This document shows positions 15,861 through 24,845 of a stretch of 64,000 nucleotides of DNA, in pieces. Below the pieces are notes generated by a model. The model made no database searches and was not told where the DNA came from. It was given only the letters and a program-made list of their open reading frames with translations. Within the stretch, counting starts at the first letter, position 1; each line of letters starts with the position of its first letter. The stretch lies in assembly GCA_964525995.1 (NCBI GenBank), contig CAZGIM010000004.1:124001-188000 (forward strand), read 5' to 3'. The stretch comes from CAIVAT01 sp964525995. GTDB taxonomy: Bacteria; Bacteroidota; Bacteroidia; Bacteroidales; FEN-979. The translations under genes were made by a program, and so were the position numbers.

Positions 15861-18359
15861 TTGGAACGGATCACTTTGTTCGCCGACGTGTTGCTCCCCC
15901 TTCCGGTGAGCGGCTCCTTCACCTACCGGGTACCTTTTGAGCTGAACGACCAGGTCAAACCCGGCATCCGGGTCGTAGTGCAGTTTGGCAGCCGTAAAAT
16001 CTATACCGCACTGGTATTAACGGTTCATGACCGGCCCCCCGACAGAGTCCCGAAATATATTCTCTCTCTTCTCGATCAACATCCCATCGTCAGACCGGTT
16101 CAACTGGATTTCTGGAAATGGCTGTCTGATTATTATCTGTGCCACCTGGGCGAAGTCATGAATGCCGCTTTACCTGCCCCGCTGAAACTTGCAAGTGAAT
16201 CAAAAATCGCATTAAACCCCGGTTTTCAGGCAGCACTGCCCGCGCTAAACGAACGTCAGTTGCTGTTGGTTGAGGCGTTACATAACCGGAAGACCATCGC
16301 AGTATCGGAAGTATCGAAAATCCTGGAACTTCAGAAAACCATCCCGGTAATCAAATCACTGATCGACTTAGGAATTATTGTTTCCGATGAAGAGCTTACC
16401 GATCCCTATAAACCCCGGCTGGAACCCTTTTTAAAATTATGCCTTCCGTTTTCGGAGCAGGAGGATCTGCTTCACGGTCTCTTCAACCGGCTGGAAAAAA
16501 GTGCCCGCAAACAATCCGATATTCTGATGACCTTCCTGAGCCTTTCCGGTTTCGGGACAGAAAACCTGAAAGAAGTTAGTCAGAAGGAGCTTCTGAAGCA
16601 ATCGGGAGCGACACCGGCCGCCCTGGATGGATTGATTCGTAAAAAGGTGCTGGAGCGGTACCGGCAGTTGGTGAGCCGGTTCGATTTGCATGCGGCCGAG
16701 AAACCCACGGAATCAATTGAGCTTTCGGAGGTACAGGAGCGTGCGCTGCAATCCATCCGAAATGAGTTCCAGACAAAAAATGTGGTGCTTCTTCACGGAG
16801 TCACCTCAAGCGGGAAGACAGAACTCTACATCAAACTGATCCGTGAAACGATCGACCAGGGAAAACAGGTTTTGTTCCTGTTGCCAGAAATTGCGCTTAC
16901 AACTCAGATAATTAACCGGTTGCGCAGATATTTCGGAACCCGGGTGGGAATTTACCATTCGCGTTTTAACCATCACGAACGGGTTGAAATCTGGCATTCG
17001 GTACTGCACCAGAATCCGGAGGTTGTACCTGGCGAACGCCGCTACGATATTGTTCTGGGAGCTCGTTCGGCTGTGTTTTTACCATTTTCAAACCTGGGAC
17101 TTGTCATCGTTGATGAGGAGCACGATGCTTCCTTTAAACAATACGATCCCGCACCACGGTATCACGGGCGCGACTCAGCCCTCTACCTGGCCCGGCTGCA
17201 CGGCGCCAAAACACTTCTGGGATCGGCAACACCTTCGATTGAGAGCTATTTCAACGCCCTTTCGGGAAAATATGGACTGGTTGAGCTTACCGAACGTTAT
17301 GGGAAGTTGGAACTGCCTTCGGTGCAGGTCATCAACCTGAAGGAGGCCCACCGTTCGGGCATGATGAAAAGCCATTTCTCTACAACCCTTCTGGAACAGA
17401 TTGAAGAAGTTTTGACGCGAAAGGAACAGGTAATCCTGTTTCAAAACCGACGTGGATTTTCACTGCGCCTCGAATGTGACCTATGCCACTGGATGCCTTC
17501 ATGCAAGAACTGCGATGTTACCCTTGTCTATCATAAAAAAATCAATCAGTTGCGGTGTCATTACTGCGGTTATGTGAGCAAAATCCCAGAACAATGCCCC
17601 GATTGTCACGGTGTGAACATAAGGATGAGGGGATTTGGTACGGAAAAGGTAGAGGAGGAGCTGGGTGTGATCTTCCCGGCAGCCCGTATCATCAGAATGG
17701 ATCTCGACACCACCCGGAGCCGGAATGCGCACCAGAGAATCATCGAGGATTTCGAGGAGGGAAAGGTGGATATTCTGGTTGGCACTCAGATGGTCACCAA
17801 AGGGCTTGACTTTGACCGTGTAAGCCTCGTTTGTATATTGAATGCCGACAATATGCTGAACTATCCAGATTTCCGATCTGCCGAGCGGGCTTTTCAGCTA
17901 ATGGCACAAGTCAGCGGACGATCGGGCCGAAAGGGGAAACAGGGAAAAGTCGTTATCCAGTCATTTAATCCCGATCATCAGATCATCCGTGATGTCGTTA
18001 ATCATAATTACCCTGCGATGTTCAGCCAACAGATTGCCGAGCGGCAGAAATACCGTTATCCGCCCTATTACCGGCTGATCCAGATCAGGCTTAAACACCG
18101 GGATGCGACTGTTCTCAGCCACGCAGCCGATGAACTGGCTTCGATGTTGAGAAAGGAGTTCGGTAAACGTGTACTTGGCCCGGAATTTCCGATGGTGGCA
18201 CGCATCATGAACTATCATATAAAAAATATCCTTCTCAAGATCGAACGGAAACCCTCGCTGATTGTGATGAAAGAAAAGCTTTTATCGGTCGTTGGCGAAT
18301 TTCAGAAGCAACCGGCCGGTAAGGCGGTCAGGATTATTCTGGATGTCGATCCTCAGTAG
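15861..18359 (+). CDS. priA: Primosomal protein N' (replication restart helicase PriA)
   Basis: PriA recognises stalled or repaired replication forks and reloads the replisome. I place the start at the TTG at 15861 (MERITLFADVLLPLPVSGSFTYRVP), because the upstream extension overlaps pfkA and is not PriA-like. The 832-residue protein has the N-terminal DNA-binding domain, Walker A GVTSSGKT at about 313-320, the DEEH box near 418 (VDEEHDASFKQYDPAPRYHGRD), and a zinc-binding insert from about 539 with paired cysteines (CDLCHWMPSCKNC, CHYCG, CPDC). Helicase motifs VGTQMVTKGLDF and QVSGRSGR follow. Its 3' end overlaps the convergent ftsB-like gene by 26 bases. Confidence 0.95.
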   Translation: MERITLFADVLLPLPVSGSFTYRVPFELNDQVKPGIRVVVQFGSRKIYTALVLTVHDRPPDRVPKYILSLLDQHPIVRPVQLDFWKWLSDYYLCHLGEVMNAALPAPLKLASESKIALNPGFQAALPALNERQLLLVEALHNRKTIAVSEVSKILELQKTIPVIKSLIDLGIIVSDEELTDPYKPRLEPFLKLCLPFSEQEDLLHGLFNRLEKSARKQSDILMTFLSLSGFGTENLKEVSQKELLKQSGATPAALDGLIRKKVLERYRQLVSRFDLHAAEKPTESIELSEVQERALQSIRNEFQTKNVVLLHGVTSSGKTELYIKLIRETIDQGKQVLFLLPEIALTTQIINRLRRYFGTRVGIYHSRFNHHERVEIWHSVLHQNPEVVPGERRYDIVLGARSAVFLPFSNLGLVIVDEEHDASFKQYDPAPRYHGRDSALYLARLHGAKTLLGSATPSIESYFNALSGKYGLVELTERYGKLELPSVQVINLKEAHRSGMMKSHFSTTLLEQIEEVLTRKEQVILFQNRRGFSLRLECDLCHWMPSCKNCDVTLVYHKKINQLRCHYCGYVSKIPEQCPDCHGVNIRMRGFGTEKVEEELGVIFPAARIIRMDLDTTRSRNAHQRIIEDFEEGKVDILVGTQMVTKGLDFDRVSLVCILNADNMLNYPDFRSAERAFQLMAQVSGRSGRKGKQGKVVIQSFNPDHQIIRDVVNHNYPAMFSQQIAERQKYRYPPYYRLIQIRLKHRDATVLSHAADELASMLRKEFGKRVLGPEFPMVARIMNYHIKNILLKIERKPSLIVMKEKLLSVVGEFQKQPAGKAVRIILDVDPQ

Positions 18360-18651
18360 TGTCAATGACCAGGTACAGGTCTTCCCCTTCCTTTTTCATC
18401 AGGAATTTCTCCCGGGCAAATTGCTCCAATTTTGAGCTATCATCCAGCAATTGCCGGGTCAGGACGGAATCCCTGCGGATCTCCTCGATATAAAATTGCT
18501 TCTCCTGGTTCAGGACGTCTAACTTTTGCTGCAACTTATTACGCGTGATCAAGTTGTTACTGTCGAAAAAAATCAGCCACGCAATAAAGGCGACCGTGGT
18601 AATTAAATATTTATTGAGGAGAATCCGTAGGATTTTTTTGAAGATTTCCAT
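18334..18651 (-). CDS. FtsB/DivIC-like septum formation initiator protein
   Basis: This 105-residue protein has a short cytoplasmic N-terminus, one membrane helix (LITTVAFIAWLIFF, about 15-30), a coiled coil (LQQKLDVLNQEKQFYIEEIRRDSVLTRQLL) and the DivIC-like end LEQFAREKFLMKKEGEDLYLV. Such proteins form the FtsQ/FtsB/FtsL subcomplex of the divisome. It lies 15 bases downstream of ppk and overlaps the 3' end of priA on the other strand. Confidence 0.86.
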   Translation of the reverse strand: MEIFKKILRILLNKYLITTVAFIAWLIFFDSNNLITRNKLQQKLDVLNQEKQFYIEEIRRDSVLTRQLLDDSSKLEQFAREKFLMKKEGEDLYLVIDTTEDRHPE

Positions 18652-18666
18652 GGCCTGGTTCCTCGA

Positions 18667-20745
18667 TCAGCATTTGGATTCGGTGGCGGGTTCAAGCTCC
18701 TTTTTCAACAGGTTATACATTTCGACCTGGGATTGGAACGGGAGGTTGTCGTTTGTTTTATACACGTTGGGAGTTCCGGGCCCGATCAAACGTGCCTTAA
18801 CATTGTCGGATAATTGGATTTGCAGCATCTGGCGAAGTTGTTCTTTGATCGCCGGATCGAAGATAGGAGTAGCCACTTCGATCCGGTTGTCGAAGTTGCG
18901 AACCATCCAGTCGGCGGAGGTGATGAAATACTGATGATTTCCGCCATTGCAGAAGACGATCACCCGGGCATGCTCCAAAAAACGGTCAACAATGCTGATC
19001 GCTTCAATATTTTCGCTGATCCCGGGCAATCCGGGAACAAGGGTACAAATTCCCCGGATGATCAGTTTGATTTTAACCCCGGCCTGGCTTGCCTTGTAAA
19101 GTTTTTTGACCATTACGCTGTCAACCAAACTGTTGAGCTTGATAATAGCCCAGGCTTCCTTACCGCTCAAGGCGTTTTTGATCTCCCGGTTCAACAGTTT
19201 GATGTAGAAATTCCGCATTTGGAAGGGAGCAACCACCAACGTTTTAAACTTATACGGCCGGTAGTTCTCCTCCATCAGATGAAAGGCATTGACCACATCG
19301 GTACAGATTTTCTGGTTTGCCGTCAGAAGGCTGACATCAGCATATACCCGTGCGGTATCTTCATTGAAATTCCCGGTGCCAAGGAATGAAAAAAATACAT
19401 TGCTGTTGTTCTCTTTGCGCCGGATCAGGATCAGCTTGCAATGTACCTTGAAACCCGGAGTGCCGTGGATGACCCTTACCCCCTCTTCCCTGAGCCGCTC
19501 GGTCCAATAGATGTTTGCCTCCTCGTCGAAACGGGCCTGGAGTTCCATGAAAACCGTAACGTACTTCCCGTTTCGGGCAGCATTAATCAGGGCGTTGATG
19601 ACACCTGAATTCTTGGCTGCCCGGTAAATGGTCATCTTGATCGAACGGACTTTGGGATCGATGGAAACTTCCCGCAAGAGGTCGATAATGTACTGGAACG
19701 ACTGGTAGGGATAATGGAGCAGAATATCTTTATTTCTGATCGATGAAAGAATACTCCGGTCATGGGGCAGGTCTTTATGATCTAGGGGGACAAAAGGCTT
19801 GTATTCAAGCTCCCGGTGGTCGAGGTTGGGAAATCCCATGAAATCTTTGAAATTGTGGTAACGGCCACCTCCCCTGATGGGATCGTCTTTGGTGATATCG
19901 AGCCTCCGGGTGATGATCCTGAGCAGATCTTGCGGGATCGACTGATCGTAAACAAACCTAACCGGCACACCCCGCTTTCGTTGCTTCAGACTCTCGGTCA
20001 TGACCTCTAAAAAACTTTTAGCGACATCGGTATCGATATCAATCTCGGCATCGCGGGTCACTTTTACAGTATAGGCGCTGAAAGTGTTGTAACCGAAAAC
20101 TGAAAAAATCTCGGAAAGACAGTACCGGATAATGTCATCCAGCAAAATAATGAACCTTTTATTACCTTCCGAAGGCAAAATCAGAAATCGTGACAGGGTC
20201 TTGGTGGGTACCTCGATCAGGGCATAGTCCTCTTTCAATGCCTTGTCATTTCTGCCCAGGACAACAGCTAAGTAGATCGATTTATCCCGCAGCGATGAGA
20301 TATCTTTCAAACTGCTGATCATGATCGGGAAGAGGCAAACGCGCACCTTTTCCTGAAAATATTTCCTGATAAAGACCCCCTGGGTCTGGGTGATCTGTTG
20401 TTCATTGATGATAAAGATGTTATGCGTAGCCAACTCGCCAACAATCTTCTCATAGATCTGCTGAAATTCCTTCTCCTGAGTTTGTACAACTTCAGCGATC
20501 TCCCTGAGCGCTTTACGGGGATTGACAGGCGTATCGTAATGCGATCGTTCTACTTTCATCAAGCGGTTCAGTGTGGCTACCCGCACCCTGAAAAATTCAT
20601 CCCGGTTGTTAGAGAAAATTCCAAGGAATTTGAGCCGTTCGAGCAAAGGATTCCGTGGATCGGCTGCTTCCTGCAACACCCTGCCATTGAAATGGAGCCA
20701 GTTGAGATCACGGTTCAGAATCGGTAATTTCTCTTTCAACGCCAT
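18667..20745 (-). CDS. ppk: Polyphosphate kinase 1
   Basis: Ppk1 reversibly transfers the gamma phosphate of ATP to inorganic polyphosphate. The 692-residue protein has all four PPK1 domains: the N-terminal helical domain (LNRDLNWLHFNGRVLQEA), the head domain, and the two phospholipase-D-like catalytic domains. The autophosphorylated histidine is H435 in FKVHCKLILIRR, the same number as in E. coli, and the second catalytic histidine is H592 in EHARVIVFCNGG. The gene is directly abutted upstream by a SixA-type phosphatase gene with no gap, and an ftsB-like gene follows. Confidence 0.96.
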   Translation of the reverse strand: MALKEKLPILNRDLNWLHFNGRVLQEAADPRNPLLERLKFLGIFSNNRDEFFRVRVATLNRLMKVERSHYDTPVNPRKALREIAEVVQTQEKEFQQIYEKIVGELATHNIFIINEQQITQTQGVFIRKYFQEKVRVCLFPIMISSLKDISSLRDKSIYLAVVLGRNDKALKEDYALIEVPTKTLSRFLILPSEGNKRFIILLDDIIRYCLSEIFSVFGYNTFSAYTVKVTRDAEIDIDTDVAKSFLEVMTESLKQRKRGVPVRFVYDQSIPQDLLRIITRRLDITKDDPIRGGGRYHNFKDFMGFPNLDHRELEYKPFVPLDHKDLPHDRSILSSIRNKDILLHYPYQSFQYIIDLLREVSIDPKVRSIKMTIYRAAKNSGVINALINAARNGKYVTVFMELQARFDEEANIYWTERLREEGVRVIHGTPGFKVHCKLILIRRKENNSNVFFSFLGTGNFNEDTARVYADVSLLTANQKICTDVVNAFHLMEENYRPYKFKTLVVAPFQMRNFYIKLLNREIKNALSGKEAWAIIKLNSLVDSVMVKKLYKASQAGVKIKLIIRGICTLVPGLPGISENIEAISIVDRFLEHARVIVFCNGGNHQYFITSADWMVRNFDNRIEVATPIFDPAIKEQLRQMLQIQLSDNVKARLIGPGTPNVYKTNDNLPFQSQVEMYNLLKKELEPATESKC

Positions 20746-21240
20746 CTATTTCAGCATTTTGGGAAATACTACAAATTCCCGTATTGCCTCTGCCGCCGGA
20801 ATATCCTCCCACTTATCGACCAGGAACGACAAACAGGCAACACACGAAGTGGGCATATTTTCGATACCGGGATGAAGAAACAAATTAGTCAGACCGGTCA
20901 GGGTTGGATTGTGGCCGATGACCATCAGCGATGAAACCTCATTAGGAGTCCCGTAGATAATGTCGAGGATCCGGTCATAGGAGCCATCGTAAATCCTTCG
21001 TTCCGTTTTGATTTCCGCCAGGCGATACCCTAATCCGTCGGCCAGGATCCGGGCGGTTTCGAGAGCGCGGCGGGCCGGGCTTGATACAATTAGATCGACA
21101 GTGGCGCCCCTTTTCCGTAAGTATTCTACAATTCTCCCGGTTTTCAGGATACCCTTTGTAGTGAGATTCCGTTCCGAATCAGGAATTCCCTGTTCCTCCC
21201 ATGTGGATTTGGCATGGCGGACCAGATAAAGCGTTTTCAT
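20746..21240 (-). CDS. SixA-like histidine phosphatase
   Basis: This 164-residue protein of the histidine phosphatase superfamily has the RHAKS variant of the RHG motif (residues 8-12, phospho-acceptor H9), the pair SSPARRALETA around 53-63, and the second catalytic histidine in VIGHNPT (H110). SixA proteins remove phosphate from phosphohistidine of phosphorelay or PTS proteins. It abuts ppk with no spacer, so the two are likely co-transcribed. A role in phosphate or polyphosphate control is inferred from that linkage. Confidence 0.86.
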   Translation of the reverse strand: MKTLYLVRHAKSTWEEQGIPDSERNLTTKGILKTGRIVEYLRKRGATVDLIVSSPARRALETARILADGLGYRLAEIKTERRIYDGSYDRILDIIYGTPNEVSSLMVIGHNPTLTGLTNLFLHPGIENMPTSCVACLSFLVDKWEDIPAAEAIREFVVFPKMLK

Positions 21241-21282
21241 CTTATGTGGTTTTTACAGTGAACGGACGGAATTCAATTACCA

Positions 21283-22560
21283 TCAGGCAAAGAGCGGAAA
21301 TCCGGCCATCAGATCGTTCACCTTTTTCCTGACTTTCAGAATTTTCGCTTCGTTTTCGATATCACTGATCACTTCGTCTATGAGGTTCACGATTTTAGGC
21401 ATCTCTTTTTCCTTCATGCCACGTGTGGTGATGGCCGGGGTCCCGACCCGGAGTCCGGATGTCTGGAAGGGCGAACGGCTGTCGAAGGGAACCATATTCT
21501 TATTCACCGTGATATCGGCCCTTACCAGGGTGTTCTCCACCTGTTTGCCGGTGATATCCGGAAATTTAGTGCGGAGGTCGATCAGCATCAGGTGGTTATC
21601 GGTTCCGCCCGAGATCACATGATATCCTTTGCTGATGAATGCCTGCGCCATAGCTGTGGCATTTTTCTTCACCTGAAGAACGTAATCCATGTATTCGTCG
21701 GAAAGGGCTTCAAAGAAGGATACTGCCTTGGCCGCGATGACATGTTCGAGCGGACCTCCCTGTACTCCCGGGAATACGGCCGAATCCAATAGTTGCGACA
21801 TCATTTTGATCTCGCCCTTGGGAGTGGTCAATCCCCAGGGATTCTTAAAATCCTTACCCATCATGATCATCCCGCCTCTTGGTCCGCGAAGGGTTTTATG
21901 GGTGGTAGTGGTGACGATGTGGCAATGAGGAAGCGGATCGTTGAGCAATCCACGGGCAATCAGTCCCGCGGGATGGGCGATGTCGGCCATCAGAATGGCT
22001 CCGATGCTGTCGGCGATACTGCGCATCCTGCGATAGTCCCAATCGCGCGAATAGGCTGAAGCTCCTGCAATGATAAGCTTGGGCCTGATTGCCTTGGCCT
22101 TCTCTTCCATCTTGTCGTAATTGACCACTCCGGTCTCCTGCTCGACCTGATATCCGACGGCTTTATACAGAATTCCTGAGGAGTTCACCGGCGAACCATG
22201 CGAAAGATGTCCGCCATGTGACAAATCCAGACCCATAAAAGTGTCGCCGGGTTTCAAACAGGTCAACAAAACCGCCATGTTCGCCTGGGCTCCTGAATGG
22301 GGCTGAACGTTTACCCACTCGGCATTGAACAATTCCTTGGCCCTGTTGATCGCTAATTGCTCCGACTCATCAACATTCTGACAACCTCCGTAGTATCGTT
22401 TACCCGGATAACCTTCAGCGTATTTGTTGGTGAGACAGGAACCCATGGCTTTTAAAACCTGGTTGCTGACAAAGTTCTCCGATGCGATCAACTCCAAACC
22501 GTTTGTTTGACGTTGCAATTCGTTGCTGATGATCTTGAAAAGCGCGGTATCTTTTTTCAT
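21283..22560 (-). CDS. glyA: Serine hydroxymethyltransferase
   Basis: GlyA interconverts serine and glycine while charging tetrahydrofolate with a one-carbon unit. The 425-residue protein has the full family pattern: LELIASENFVS, NKYAEGYPGKRYYGGC, VNVQPHSGAQAN, and PLP-binding Lys222 in TTTTHKTLRGPRGG. The C-terminal LRVGTPAITTRG segment is also present. Downstream lie the sixA-like gene and ppk on the same strand. An exact -7 element TACTTTTG precedes it (minus strand, 22624-22617). Confidence 0.97.
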   Translation of the reverse strand: MKKDTALFKIISNELQRQTNGLELIASENFVSNQVLKAMGSCLTNKYAEGYPGKRYYGGCQNVDESEQLAINRAKELFNAEWVNVQPHSGAQANMAVLLTCLKPGDTFMGLDLSHGGHLSHGSPVNSSGILYKAVGYQVEQETGVVNYDKMEEKAKAIRPKLIIAGASAYSRDWDYRRMRSIADSIGAILMADIAHPAGLIARGLLNDPLPHCHIVTTTTHKTLRGPRGGMIMMGKDFKNPWGLTTPKGEIKMMSQLLDSAVFPGVQGGPLEHVIAAKAVSFFEALSDEYMDYVLQVKKNATAMAQAFISKGYHVISGGTDNHLMLIDLRTKFPDITGKQVENTLVRADITVNKNMVPFDSRSPFQTSGLRVGTPAITTRGMKEKEMPKIVNLIDEVISDIENEAKILKVRKKVNDLMAGFPLFA

Positions 22561-22616
22561 GCTAAGAAAATTTTAAGGACAAATATTTCGTTTGAATTAT
22601 TAGCTTTTCGATACGG

Positions 22617-22624
22617 CAAAAGTA
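22617..22624 (-). promoter_or_regulatory. Candidate -7 element for glyA
   Basis: The minus strand reads TACTTTTG, an exact TAnnTTTG match, 57 bases upstream of the glyA ATG at 22560. The -33 side is not clear. Confidence 0.45.
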
Positions 22625-22756
22625 AGATTATTTCAGAAATTTTTGGATATTTGCCTTGAAAGTATTAAGCAATTACATAGAGGCAGGAAAAGCACGACCA
22701 TGGTAAAGGGAAAACAACTTTCGGTCAGGCCGGAATCCGGAAATGCAAAAATAGGA

Positions 22757-23968
22757 ATGGATGAATTCCACCTTCTTCGCAGGGATTGCTCTTTTCCCGG
22801 GGTTCTCGTCAGTATCGTCCTCCTCCTGGTGTTGATCCATCCGTTGCCGGTTTCGGCACAGCTTAATGCCGGAGAGGATGTGACCATCAATCCCGGCGTA
22901 CCGGTTACGCTCACGGCAAATTACGGGCATACTGCCCAGGGGGTCACCACCTCCGATAACCACGTGGAAGGTCCTTTTGAGATCGGATTTCCCTTTACCT
23001 TCTATGGCCAAATCTATACCCGGTTTTCGATCGGCGACAATGGTTGGATCAGTTTTACCCACGATGTTAATTGGGGAGCTACCCGCAATATCCGCCTTCC
23101 CAGCGCGGCCCCCACCAGTCCGAAGAATTGCATTCTTGGCGCCATGGAGGATTATAATCCAATCCAGGCGGGAAGCCCCTATATTTTCTACCAGACCATC
23201 GGAGAGCAGCCCAACCGCCGCCTGGTTGTGATGTGGTGCCAGTGCCCCATGGTGGGATGTATGACCGACCTGGTTACGTTCCAAATCATCCTGAAAGAGG
23301 GCGATACGATCGAGACGCATATCTTCAGGAAGCCTGTGTGTACCAACTGGGATAACCGGTGCACCATCGGGCTCCAGGATGAGACCGGCTATCAGTGCGA
23401 TACCCTTCCCAACATGGGGCGAAATTCGACGAGCTGGAGCGCCGAACGGGAGGGATGGCGCTTTGTGCCTGCATCTCAAAACACTTACACTGTTACGCAG
23501 ATACCCTACGAAATGTACCCTATTACCCCTGGAGATAAAATTTCATTTGCCTGGTACGAGGGAACCGAGTTTCTCTCCGATCAGCAGAGCGTCGTAGTGG
23601 CACCTGCCGAAACCACAACCTATTATGCCTATTGCACCTTATGTAGCGGCGAAACATACAGCAGCACCGTCACAGTCCTGATTGAGCCGGATATCCCAAA
23701 CGCCTTTACTCCCAATGGCGACGGACTGAACGACTACTTCAGCATCAAAGGTATACCCCGCGAAAACATTATGCTGTTTAACCTTCAGATATTCAACCGG
23801 TGGGGGCAGTTGGTGTTTACGGCTCACGACATTGACCAGTCCTGGAATGGATTGATGTTGGGAACGGGCGAACCCTGTCCTGGTGGAGTCTATACCTGGG
23901 TCATCTATTATGAAGACCAGAAAAAATTCAAAACGGGAAACTCGGGAAGCATCCTGTTGTTGCGGTGA
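22757..23968 (+). CDS. Secreted protein with gliding-motility/type IX type B C-terminal sorting domain
   Basis: I place the start at the ATG at 22757 because it gives a normal signal peptide (RRDCSFPGVLVSIVLLLVLIHPLPVSAQ); ATG 22700 is in frame and possible. The mature protein of about 370 residues has a beta-rich region (GFPFTFYGQIYTRFSIGDNGWISF) resembling domains of other Bacteroidota surface proteins, several cysteine pairs (CQCPMVGC, CTLCSG), and a PKD/Ig-like strand segment (VVVAPAETTTYYAYC). The C-terminal about 90 residues (IPNAFTPNGDGLNDYF, FNRWGQLVF, WNGLM, CPGGVYTWVIYY) are the CHU_C/TIGR04131 sorting domain that directs type IX secretion. The ligand is unknown. A clear intrinsic terminator follows. 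Confidence 0.88.
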   Translation: MDEFHLLRRDCSFPGVLVSIVLLLVLIHPLPVSAQLNAGEDVTINPGVPVTLTANYGHTAQGVTTSDNHVEGPFEIGFPFTFYGQIYTRFSIGDNGWISFTHDVNWGATRNIRLPSAAPTSPKNCILGAMEDYNPIQAGSPYIFYQTIGEQPNRRLVVMWCQCPMVGCMTDLVTFQIILKEGDTIETHIFRKPVCTNWDNRCTIGLQDETGYQCDTLPNMGRNSTSWSAEREGWRFVPASQNTYTVTQIPYEMYPITPGDKISFAWYEGTEFLSDQQSVVVAPAETTTYYAYCTLCSGETYSSTVTVLIEPDIPNAFTPNGDGLNDYFSIKGIPRENIMLFNLQIFNRWGQLVFTAHDIDQSWNGLMLGTGEPCPGGVYTWVIYYEDQKKFKTGNSGSILLLR

Positions 23969-23976
23969 AATCAGGG

Positions 23977-24001
23977 ACATAGCCTATTCGCTATGTTTTT
24001 T
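23977..24001 (+). terminator. Intrinsic terminator after the type IX cargo gene
   Basis: ACATAGC (23977-23983) and GCTATGT (23990-23996) form a perfect 7-bp stem with a six-base loop, followed by a run of T residues. It lies nine bases after the stop codon at 23968. The stem and loop contain CCTATTCGCT, the same ten bases seen at 7671-7680. Confidence 0.8.
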
Positions 24002-24040
24002 ATCTGACTTCCCAACCTTCATCCGATAAACAATAAATGT

Positions 24041-24048
24041 TATTTTTG
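24041..24048 (+). promoter_or_regulatory. Candidate -7 element for the lipoprotein gene
   Basis: TATTTTTG is an exact TAnnTTTG match 38 bases before the ATG at 24086. No good -33 element is seen. Confidence 0.4.
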
Positions 24049-24085
24049 CCTTCCAATTTATTCATTGAAGGATAAAGCTCATGTT

Positions 24086-24703
24086 ATGGCAAGAATTATG
24101 AAGAAAAACATTTCTTTTCTCTCCTTGATCCTGATCCTTTTGTTTCTGATTCCGCAATCGGGCTGCGATGTTGCCCAACAGGCGCAGAAAGCCTCCAACC
24201 TGGTTCGTTGCGACTTCAGGATCCGAAGCGTCGAAAAACTGAGCATCGCCGGAGTCTCCTTTCAAAATGTCAAGTCGGTCAATGATCTGAATATCGGTGA
24301 CCTTGCCCGGATTATGGCGGGTCTGACCAGTCCGACTGTGCCGCTGTCGCTTCAGTTGAACCTTGAAGGCCGGAATCCGAATTCGACTCCGGCTGGACTG
24401 AACCGTCTGGAGTGGATCCTCTTCATCGATGATATTCAGATGACAAGCGGCATACTGGAGAATCCATTCACCATTCCGGCTTCCGGTACCGCCAACATTC
24501 CCGTTCAGATCGGTATGGATCTGAAGCAGGTTCTGAAAGGAAAATCGGCCGATGCCATCCTGAATTTCTGTATGAACCTTGCCGGCGTAGGAAATGTTCC
24601 TACAAGGTTTAAAGTCAAACTCAAGCCCACCATCTATCTTGCCGGCGTTCCTCTTACCTATCCCGGGTATATTGTTGTTAAGACTTCCTACGGGTCAAAT
24701 TGA
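24086..24703 (+). CDS. Putative lipoprotein of unknown function (LEA14/WHy-like fold suspected)
   Basis: This protein of about 205 residues starts at ATG 24086 (ATG 24098 is an alternative). It has a lipoprotein signal, KKNISFLSLILILLFLIPQSGC, with lipidated Cys in the SGC lipobox. The mature part contains VRCDFRIRSVEKLSIAGVSFQNVKS, SLQLNLEGRNPNSTPAGLNRLEWILFIDD and TIPASGTANIPVQI, an alternating strand pattern like LEA14/WHy beta-sandwich proteins. The N-terminal mature residues VAQQAQKASNL form a short helix. I cannot assign a function. It stands alone between a terminator and the guaB promoter. Confidence 0.7.
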   Translation: MARIMKKNISFLSLILILLFLIPQSGCDVAQQAQKASNLVRCDFRIRSVEKLSIAGVSFQNVKSVNDLNIGDLARIMAGLTSPTVPLSLQLNLEGRNPNSTPAGLNRLEWILFIDDIQMTSGILENPFTIPASGTANIPVQIGMDLKQVLKGKSADAILNFCMNLAGVGNVPTRFKVKLKPTIYLAGVPLTYPGYIVVKTSYGSN

Positions 24704-24796
24704 TCCGTAACCGCCCGTTTGAAGCCGACGTTATTAGGGTGTTTGAAGCGTACCGGAGAAAGTCGACGAATTTGCATTTTATTACACATTCAAATA

Positions 24797-24825
24797 TTTG
24801 AACTGTACAATTTTTCTTACATTTG
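24797..24825 (+). promoter_or_regulatory. guaB promoter, consensus Bacteroidota type
   Basis: TTTG (24797-24800), a 17-base spacer and TACATTTG (24818-24825) fit the Bacteroidota sigma-A consensus on both elements. The ATG of guaB is 20 bases further on. This is the best promoter I see in the window and it argues against a guaB start at 24798. Confidence 0.8.
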
Positions 24826-24845
24826 CACACTTAATTTTGAAGCAT

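Noticed and set aside
22673..23479. A 268-residue minus-strand frame across the type IX cargo gene
   Set aside because: It is antisense to a gene with a signal peptide and sorting domain. Its composition is that of a shadow frame, with no domain.
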